DNA of 64,000 bases, taken from the NCBI GenBank assembly GCA_025617745.1, contig CM046867.1:23877205-23941204 (forward strand). Reading direction: 5' to 3'. This stretch comes from Heliocidaris erythrogramma. Lineage: Eukaryota; Echinodermata; Echinoidea; Camarodonta; Echinometridae. The notes beneath the pieces are model-generated. The model searched no databases and was not told the DNA's origin. It saw nothing but the letters and a program-made list of their open reading frames with translations. The position numbers and the translations under genes are program-made. Below, piece after piece: positions 56,309 through 64,000 of this stretch. Numbering within the stretch: position 1 is the stretch's first letter; every line of letters starts with the position of its first letter.

Positions 56309-56335
56309 TTTCACATATTTACCAACAACTTTCCC

Positions 56336-56572
56336 CATGGGCTCCTGGCCCCACGTATCATCAAGCTTCTGTTTCCAGAGGAAGTCTCCCGGAGTTTTGT
56401 CAGCTCAACAGGATCATAACGCAGGAGCCCACCACTGGTTTTATAGACTCATCGAACCTCCCATCTGGGCTCCTTGCTCTTTATGTGAGTAAGCTCCCTC
56501 CAGAGGATTACAGACTCAAGAGGAAGCCATGTCAGCTTGTCGAGAGCTACATGCAGGAGTTTCAATCAAAAT
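56336..56572 (+). pseudogene. Two decayed tandem copies of the NUP96 terminal coding segment in the 3' region
   Basis: Copy 2 (56336-56437) and copy 3 (56458-56572) align with 56190-56303 of the real exon. Landmarks in all three: ggctcctggc (copy 3: ggctccttgc), aagct(c/t)c, ccagagga, gtcagct and gcaggag, in the same order at similar spacing. Indels break the frame of each, and both follow the TGA, so they are untranslated. A unit of about 120-140 bp was amplified here and then drifted. Confidence 0.78.
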
Positions 56573-57067
56573 CCTTTCATCCCAGCACTGAGCTCTACAT
56601 TTCTTGATTTCAGGCTATGTAGCACTACATTTTCCAGGAAACAATCAGTGTTGCAAGTACCGTTTGTTTTACTGTTTTTTCCCTCAATTTTAATTTCCCA
56701 AGTTGTTATAAGCAAAATATTTCCTACAAATTCTAAATCAGTGGATGTTTTTAAAGATCAAATCATGTGAACAAGGTAAAATTTGATGTACAATTTCTAT
56801 TACCTTCCGACAAATATTAAATTTTTCTCAATTTCTCAGTTTATCTCCCTGATGTAGCTGTCTATTCCATGTATTAAAGTCAGGCATGTAGATGATATAC
56901 TAGGAAGCTATTTTCAAACAGACAAAGTGTGGTGATATATGCAGTAAATAAAAGGAAAGTTTTTCTAGCCATGTTAACTTTAAGTATATTTTGTATATTT
57001 GTAAATATGTGAATTTCACTTCTGGACTCAAGTGATGTAAAATGTTAGCTTGGATTTCATGTATGTC

Positions 57068-57073
57068 AATAAA
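57068..57073 (+). terminator. Candidate polyadenylation signal of NUP98-NUP96
   Basis: AATAAA 760 bases after the stop codon, in unique AT-rich sequence before the next repeat block. ATTAAA at about 56873 is an alternative, as is AATAAA at 59170-59175 if the 3' untranslated region spans the repeats. Confidence 0.5.
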
Positions 57074-57172
57074 ATGATAGTTTTGATAATACATTTTTGT
57101 ACTCCTCCATATGAATGCAAGTTCATTGTTATGGATATATGAGATTATTTTTACTAAAACTCAAGATTTTTA

Positions 57173-59028
57173 TGCCTCCGCCCACCGAAAATGGTGCCGG
57201 AGGCATTAAGTTTTCGGGTCGTCCACCCGTCCGCCCATCCGCCCATCCGTTTCAAGAACCACATGATGTATGAACTTGAAACTTGATGCTAGTATGTATC
57301 ACCATAGGAAGATGATCTGATTAGATTTTGGGGTACGTAGGTCAAAGGTCAAAGGTCAAAGAGGCCAATTTCTGAAATTTCAGGTGTTCGCGTCGTTCTC
57401 ACGATAACTCAAGAACCATTTGAGGTATGAACTTAAAGCTTGGTGCAATTATGTATCACCATAGGAAGGCGATCTGATTACCATATTTTCCGGTGTACAG
57501 GCTGCGTTATTTTCACCCAAAATATGATCCCAAAGTCTGGGTGTGGCCTATAAGCAACAACGGACAAAAATGAACCGCCTCCAAAATCACAACACACATT
57601 GGATGGATGGGACAAGATCTACAGTGAGCCTGTGCTCTATCTCTATCGATATAATTATCTTTCAAGTATTGAAATATTTTCGTTCAGAAATATATTCAGA
57701 AATAATAACTAATAACTAAATATCTCATAAATATAATTACAAACACTGCCTGGTAAGGTCATCCGAGGTTCACAAAGCACTTGTACAAAGTTTGGTTGAG
57801 CTCGAGTAGCATGCTGAAATCAGCCTCAAAAAAACTGAATTTTCTTCCCGAGTCGATTTGATGGGTAGTATCATAGAGGGAAAAGTATTTTCTGTTCTTT
57901 GAGCGATTGTAATGGACGTTACAGCACTACATAGGCGCTCTGTAAGTTTTAATTTGTCTTTTGAGCGCACCCCTCGTATGCATAGAGATCGATGGCACCC
58001 CTCCACCTCCGCGCTATTTCAGCGCAGTCGTATCCTCGCAGGATCCTTCGCAGAGATGTGTGTATTTTGTATGGAGTACGGACAGTCATCGCAGTGAATT
58101 TTCATAGTGCTCGTGGCTTGCGTGTTAGAATGACCTCCTAGGTCATGTCCGTCCTACATTGTTGTACATGTAGGTCATGGCAAGGACATGTTTCTGCATG
58201 AAATTGTTGTAATAACGTTTACTCTTCGAAACCATCATGCTGTATTTTTCTCTCTTTGGAAATAACTTAGAGAACTTTTGGTGGAATATGCATCCATGTA
58301 AGATATCTCTTCACAATTTTTTAGAGTGGTGGAAACATTTCCTTTCCAATTTCGTTTGTGAATGTGCCTCAATTTGCAAGTTGCATTCACGGTTGATAGT
58401 CCCGTTCGTATTCAAACTTTTATAGTAGGGAGACTGCATGTACCATAGTACTAGTCTACAAAGATGTACGTGTTGTAAGCACTACGCTTCATCATATTCT
58501 TAATGACATAAATTTGTTGTTTCCAAATGAGTTGTCAAAGTTGGGGTGCAGCCTGTACGGCCCGGGGCCTTTAAGCCGGAAAATACGGTAGATCTTGGGA
58601 TACGTAGGTCAAAGGTCAAATGTCATAAAGGTCAATTCTGAAATTGCAGGTTTTAACCTTGTTAACGTGATATCTCAAACCATTTGATCCAAATTTATAA
58701 CTAGTATGCATCACCATAGTGAGACAAACCGATTAGATTTTTGTTCATGTAGGTCAAATGTGGCAGGACATACATGTGTACAGTATGTGAAATTGTTTTT
58801 TTTTACCTTTGTTATCACCATTTATCAACTATTTTGTGTTCATGACTAGGAGGAGATAAAGTGATCACAGTTTTTGGATTATAAGGTGTAAGGTCAAATA
58901 TCAAAGAGGTTAATTAACATGTAATTAGAGGCTTTTTATTCTAGTTATCCCAATATTTCAAGAACAGTTTGAGCCATTAAACTGAATTTATGCAGAGGCA
59001 TATACATGTAGGAGACGCAGTCGCATTC
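57173..59028. repeat. Repeat family A copy split by a TA-flanked element
   Basis: Opens tatgcctccgcccacc...ggaggcatt and closes gcagaggcatata...gcattcatcc. Contains a triple AGGTCA array (57339-57358) and another DR1 at 58606-58618. Interrupted by 57481-58588. Confidence 0.88.
57481..58588. mobile_element. TA-flanked non-autonomous DNA element, CCGTATT ends (copy 2)
   Basis: Ends CCATATTTTCCGG and, inverted, CCGTATTTTCCGG, with TA on both sides (57479-57480 and 58589-58590). Its interior is homologous to copy 1 at 23184-24569 (for example tttgtatggag, gtggaaacatttcctttcc, ttgcattcacggttgatag). Removing it restores 'ctgatTAgat' of the host monomer. Confidence 0.87.
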
Positions 59029-60822
59029 ATCCTGTTTTTTCTTGTTTTGCTATATGTATTGTGAAAGATATTTTTTGTCCCTACATGTATGTTATGTGTA
59101 ATTTCAGGTTCATATGTATTAAACCGAGGCGGAATAGAATAATTTTTGTAACGATTAATCTGAACACGAAATAAAGTTTTTAGAACTGGTACTGTGTGTG
59201 AAAATGCTGCGTGAATTGTTCAGCAACAAACTATTACTAATCCTAGTACATGTATCTCACACAAAAAAAAATTCATTCTTTTTTACTTCAAGATGTTTCT
59301 TTTTGTACTCAATCACTTCAATATGTCTGGCATTTTCTTCCGTTTTTAAGGAGTTGCTTGATATTTGCTGGTATACAATATCACAGAAAATAACTGAGCT
59401 GTGCAAAAAGGAAGGAGGGGGGAAAAAGGAGGTTTTAATATTTTATTGTTCGGATAATGATACTAATGAAAAGTCAATAAAATCTTTATTATGTATTTAT
59501 CTACGTTGTAAGACTAAAACATTAGGGTTATTATGGTGACTTAATAATCTTACCATTCATGTGATATAAATTACAAAGAAAATTTTAAGTTTCATGCACG
59601 AAAAAAATTGCTTACACTATTAAGTTGAAAGGAAATCTTTGTCACCCTGCACCTGTTGAATTATGATAACGTGAACATAATAAGGGATATGGTGATTCTT
59701 GAATAAGCATTGCTGCACGGTGTGATTTTCTTCTTCTTACCGGTATATTGCAAAGTACGTACACATCTATAGATGCATATTGTATTAATCTGTATATTTG
59801 TTTACAAGGTGAACCCTGGATAGGTTGTCCACTGGTTTAGTATTGCTATTTGATTTGAGGATAGTATGGGAGATGCAGAAGTACTGTTATTATATCAGGA
59901 TATCCAAATTGTATTGCTGAAAATTTTTTTAAATTTCAATTTATGATGATGTATTTCATGTCAAATTCAGTTATGTCAAAAATGATGTATTGTTCAGATG
60001 ATTTGTCCAGAAGTCGTGAAAAATAAATGTAATATTGTCGGATTATATCCTGTCCAATTATTATATGTAGGGATCAACCAAGAGCTTTGTTACATGACGA
60101 CGATGATGATGTCGGACTATGATAATGGTGAAGATGATGATGATGATGTTCGATATGGATGATGATTGATTAATTTATATGAAGATATTTTGACTACATT
60201 CTCATACAGGAGCGGATCCAGGATTTTGTAAAGGACGGGGCACACTGCACTACACAAAACTACACAATAAAGGGGTCAAATTTCTTTAAAGTATGCCAGT
60301 TGGGTTTCAAAGGAGGGAGGAGGGGGGCATGGGCTTGTTTTCCCCCATGTAGATCTGTAGATATTACAGCAAAAGAAAATCATATTAGGACACAATGAGA
60401 GCATCAAAAATGTTATATACATATACATGTAGTTATATCCATGAAAGGATAGTGGAAGTGAGCTTTCTTGCTTTTAAAAATTGATATACAATGTAGTAGG
60501 AAGCGAGCTGTAGTATGGTTTTCCTTATTTGATTGCATCCTGGAGTGAGAAAACAGATATTTCTCTTACGTTTTTTTATGTAAGAAAATTTGTTTGGAGC
60601 AAATAAACTTCACCAGGATATTTCCTTGATTATATGAAAATATTATTGAAAATATGATTCTAATGGGGTCCAGTTTTGTATAGGTCACCGGTAATCTCTC
60701 AAGAGAATAGGCCTACATCTACTTAATATACAACTCTTTAGTCTGTATCGATTCTTGTCCGCATTCAATGAACCCCCAATCTAATTTTCTCTCCTTTTCC
60801 TTTCTTTTTCTTTCCTGCTACC

Positions 60823-60855
<33 letters not shown>

Positions 60856-61049
60856 GCTATGCATCTGGGTCCACATAAGGCACAATCGCTGGGAACTAGC
60901 TCAATTCTTTGCTCATGAATTCAGCTACTATACATTTTCTATAAGTCTTCAGCATTCTATTCATGTTCTATGATTATCAGAACTCGCATTTACCTTTACC
61001 CTCATCTTTCTCAAATCTTCATACAATAAAAGATGAAGGACACCGACAC
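59029..61049. other. 3' flank: simple repeats, no gene recognised
   Basis: AT-rich. 59170-59175 AATAAA; 60101-60165 GAT trinucleotide-rich; 60210-60330 contains 'gagcggatccagga' and G-rich sequence of a type repeated in invertebrates; 60824-60853 is a run of 30 C. Open frames have no motif. Confidence 0.5.
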
Positions 61050-62940
61050 AGCTGAAAATATAATAAATGTTTTTATTAAATAAATTTAGAATTTCATCCT
61101 TGAAATCATGTACATTTACAGAGATCACATAAAACGTCTTTTAAATCCCATAGCATTGCAATTATAAAGAGTGACATATGTTTCCAAAATGGACAATTTT
61201 ACAAAAATAAATTAAAGTACCAGTATGTTAAGATATTACATGAAAAGGGTTTATTACTGAGTTTCATAGATTTAAAACTACAATGTGGTACTCTTTGTAT
61301 TTAGCTAAAGTATAACATTAATGACAAAATATAACCTTTACTGTCATTCAAAGTAAGATGCATATAATGGAACAATGTAAAGAAATACAATTTCTTGTCA
61401 TTATACCAGTAAAATCGATTCACCATAATAAAAAGAGGTTGCATGTTAAAATTAGGGTAACATATCGGTAAAACTATTTGAAGTTCTATGTATATTTTCA
61501 GATTTCTGCATACCCTTTTTAAAAAGAGGAATTTACTTAACTAACCAGTACATGTAGATGTAAATAGCTTTGATTGACACTGCACAAACTCTGGCACAAA
61601 CTAATTTTAGTGCATATATTGGAAAAAGAGGAGCAGGTATATAAAAAACTATATTTAGACTGGCCTCACCACAAGCTTTGGTTGATTTGCTTTTTTTGTT
61701 ATTCTCATTTACAAATTTGTCAAATTTTCAGAAATGCATCCAAATTCCTTTTCCTTGGAAATAAATATTTATACCAAAGACTTGGATTATGAATCATTGA
61801 AAAACAGACTGATTTGACAACAACATATTCCATTCTACCGTGGATAAATCTTTCTGTCACCTCAAGTAACTCCAGATTATATGAATGAAATAGACTATTT
61901 TAGGGGAGTAAATGACAAAACATGACATTTCTACAATGTAACAAAAATACAAGGACATCAGCAAATTGACATTCCATAAAAAGTTTGAAATATTATCACA
62001 GAAAGGAAAAAAATAAAGAAATATCTCTATAACATAAAGGCATTGCATATAACCTACCTGTATTACAATTAAAAAAAGCCATTGCACACAATATTTGTAA
62101 GCTATCACATTAAAAAAAACACGATTATACCTATACGGGTATAAAAATGTCATTGTATTAAAGAAATTAACAATTGAACTTAAAGTGTACCAACCACCTA
62201 AAAAAATAATTTGTGTACAGTTAGAATGTATAAAATCAACCTCAAAACACTTTACCCGACACCTGTGTATTTCAACTTGCAATATATCCTTATTGAAATC
62301 AAAATTGGAAGCTCATATTTTGAATATAGTATATTGACATAGAACCCCAAACATACAGAGCAAAATATTTGTTGGTGATTGGTACATTTTAAGTAGTGAA
62401 TTCATGCCAGAGTTATCTTGGGATTAGTATTTAATGGCCTGGGTTTATACTACATGTATCTCTCTAATCAATCATGTTTCTAAAATCAATATTGACTTCA
62501 AATCAATTTCATGTTTATAAACAAGAATGAAGATTCAATAGATTTCTACAATTGATTGAACATCGAGCTTAAAATGTGTTTAAAAACTTTTCCTAAAAAT
62601 GGCTTAAAAATCAATTTTTAAATTAAATGTAGTGTTTCAAATGTGTTTAGAAACTTTTCCTAAAAATGGCTTTTAAAAATCGATGATAAATTAAAAATTT
62701 ACTTTTCAGAATATCTTCCGCGTATCAACAATACACCTGTAATTGAAATTTTCCAGGTGCATACTGTGTCGCAATGTTTTAATGAAGTATCTCCTCATTA
62801 CCATTTGGAAAAAATAACTTTTTTATACATAATATGTCCATTTATTTAGCACAGCTACTATACAAATATCTCTACTGCGCTTAATACAAAGTATCACATT
62901 ATTAACCCGGCTTTAGCCGAGCCGCCATGATACAGTCGCT
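61050..62940. other. AT-rich region, possibly 3' untranslated sequence of a minus-strand gene
   Basis: Read on the minus strand, AATAAA signals fall at about 61067-61085 (tttattaaataaattt on plus), and the next 2 kb are free of recognisable mobile elements. The open frames inside are AT-driven and featureless. I can only suggest a convergent gene whose coding part lies beyond the window. Confidence 0.25.
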
Positions 62941-62984
62941 AAGGCATTCAAGGAATTTCTTCCTACCGGGTATCCATTTACTTC

Positions 62985-63225
62985 ACCTAACATTTCAGTA
63001 TACAAATGATGCATGTCTTCATTTGTTCATTATACTCTTGTTGAGGCTGCATATGCACCTGCATATGCACCTACATGTACGATAGATACACACAGCCTCA
63101 ACTTGAGTGACGGCTTTGTACGACAGATGCACACAGCCTCAACTCGAGAGCAGATAGATCGTATAATGAACTCATTCTCATGCATCATTTTGTATACCGT
63201 AGTTTACTGAAATGTTATTTCCTGA
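62985..63225. mobile_element. Short inverted-repeat element
   Basis: taacatttcagta, atacaaatgatgcatg and ttcattatac on the left reappear inverted at 63150-63215 (gtataatga, catgcatcattttgtat, tactgaaatgtta). Inner gttgaggctg/cagcctcaac pairs add to the fold. It is preceded by attcaaggaatttcttcctac (62948), a motif also at 44493. Confidence 0.7.
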
Positions 63226-64000
63226 ATTTATAGCCAGCTGTATTGGGTTTTTACAGACCTGTATCAATCACATATGATTATTGACGTCTGGGGACCGACC
63301 TTTAACATCACCATCCGAAAGACGTGATTCAGTTGCGAACCTGGATCCGATGAGAATCAGTTTGTAGGCAAAGACAGAGAGATGACAGAGGACATTAACT
63401 CCCCTCTCCCTATCATTTCATGCATGGAAAATATTATATATCAAGCTCTTATATGATGAGATACAACTTGATACAAGGTAAATGCTGGGGTTCCCATTTT
63501 ATTGCCATGGTATTCTATAAAAAAGGGCTCTGTTCATTATGAAATCGCCTACAGTAAGATTTCAGCTAGCTATCACAAACTGAATCTCCAAACTTTGCAA
63601 CATATAAAAAATGTAGTCATGCCTAACTCTATCACTGTCAGAACATCTCACATGGAATCGTGACTTTGTGCTTGCACTCAATTAGACCCTGTTCGACAGC
63701 CTCTGGTTTTTATGTTGTGGGCCTACAAGTATACAAAATGTTTGATCCAGTATTCAACGTGCTGTCATACAGCTGAAGATTTCTAAGTATCTCTAAAGGC
63801 TCATTCACCTATGACACACTGTAAACTACAGTGGTTTCTCAAGCTTAAGAAATGCACTTCACATTTTTGTATCTAATAACACATACACAAGTGAGTACGC
63901 ATAGGACCTTTGTGGCAATCAGCTACTTTTTTCATCCCTACCTGCCATTCATTTGCACGTGGAAAACAACCGCTGCGGTTTCCAACGTCATATGTGAACA
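63226..64000. other. 3' end of window; nothing recognised
   Basis: Moderately AT-rich with no supported coding, RNA or repeat features. Confidence 0.5.

Noticed and set aside
61857-62282. Minus-strand open frame of 141 codons
   Set aside because: Composition-driven (Phe, Tyr, Ile-rich) in an AT-rich region, without domain or signal.

Overview
The window is animal nuclear DNA. A single large gene on the + strand, the fused nucleoporin gene NUP98-NUP96, runs through most of it. Nineteen coding segments (1583 to 56308) join with consistent splice phases into one 4,734-nt reading frame (1,577 residues plus stop). It starts inside the FG-repeat region of Nup98 and ends at the natural stop of Nup96. 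The 5' exons (the rest of the FG repeats, the GLEBS segment and the start codon) lie upstream of base 1. The HF/S self-cleavage site that separates Nup98 from Nup96 is at 30968-30976.

Organism: long AT-rich introns, many 'tacatgta' stretches, a DIRS-type retrotransposon, piggyBac-like and THAP/TTAA elements, and repeats opening with 'tatgcctccgcccacc' suggest a marine invertebrate deuterostome. My best guess is an echinoderm such as a sea urchin. This is inference; a hemichordate, cephalochordate or mollusc is not excluded.

Layout. 1-1582: purine tract, a 33-bp minisatellite and an antisense tRNA-Arg gene. 1583-12513: FG-repeat and linker exons; introns hold a TTAA-flanked THAP element (1785-3016) and smaller repeats. 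12514-21349: one intron with a broken piggyBac transposase gene and an L1-like retrotransposon fragment. 21350-31060: linker exons and the Nup98 autoproteolytic domain; introns hold a ~150-bp-monomer repeat invaded by a TA-flanked element, a hairpin element and a LINE, plus a decayed copy of one Nup98 exon and two tRNA-like copies. 31061-44923: foldback and piggyBac-like small elements, a second THAP/TTAA element nested in an older repeat, and the main Nup96 exons, including one of 1,554 nt. 44924-54557: an intron made largely of a three-layer nest, an old DIRS copy containing a pogo-like DNA element that contains a complete, apparently intact DIRS element. 54558-56308: the last two Nup96 exons. 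56309-64000: 3' region with two decayed tandem copies of the last coding segment, more repeats, and AT-rich sequence with no recognisable gene.

How it works together: Nup98 and Nup96 are made as one precursor that cuts itself. Nup98 supplies the FG-rich permeability and RNA-export part, and Nup96 joins the Nup107-160 (Y) scaffold of the nuclear pore. Everything else here is intronic or flanking repeat DNA. I found no new multi-gene system. The most notable material is the nested mobile DNA, several insertion events whose pre-insertion sequence can be read directly, and two decayed duplications of NUP98-NUP96 exon sequence.
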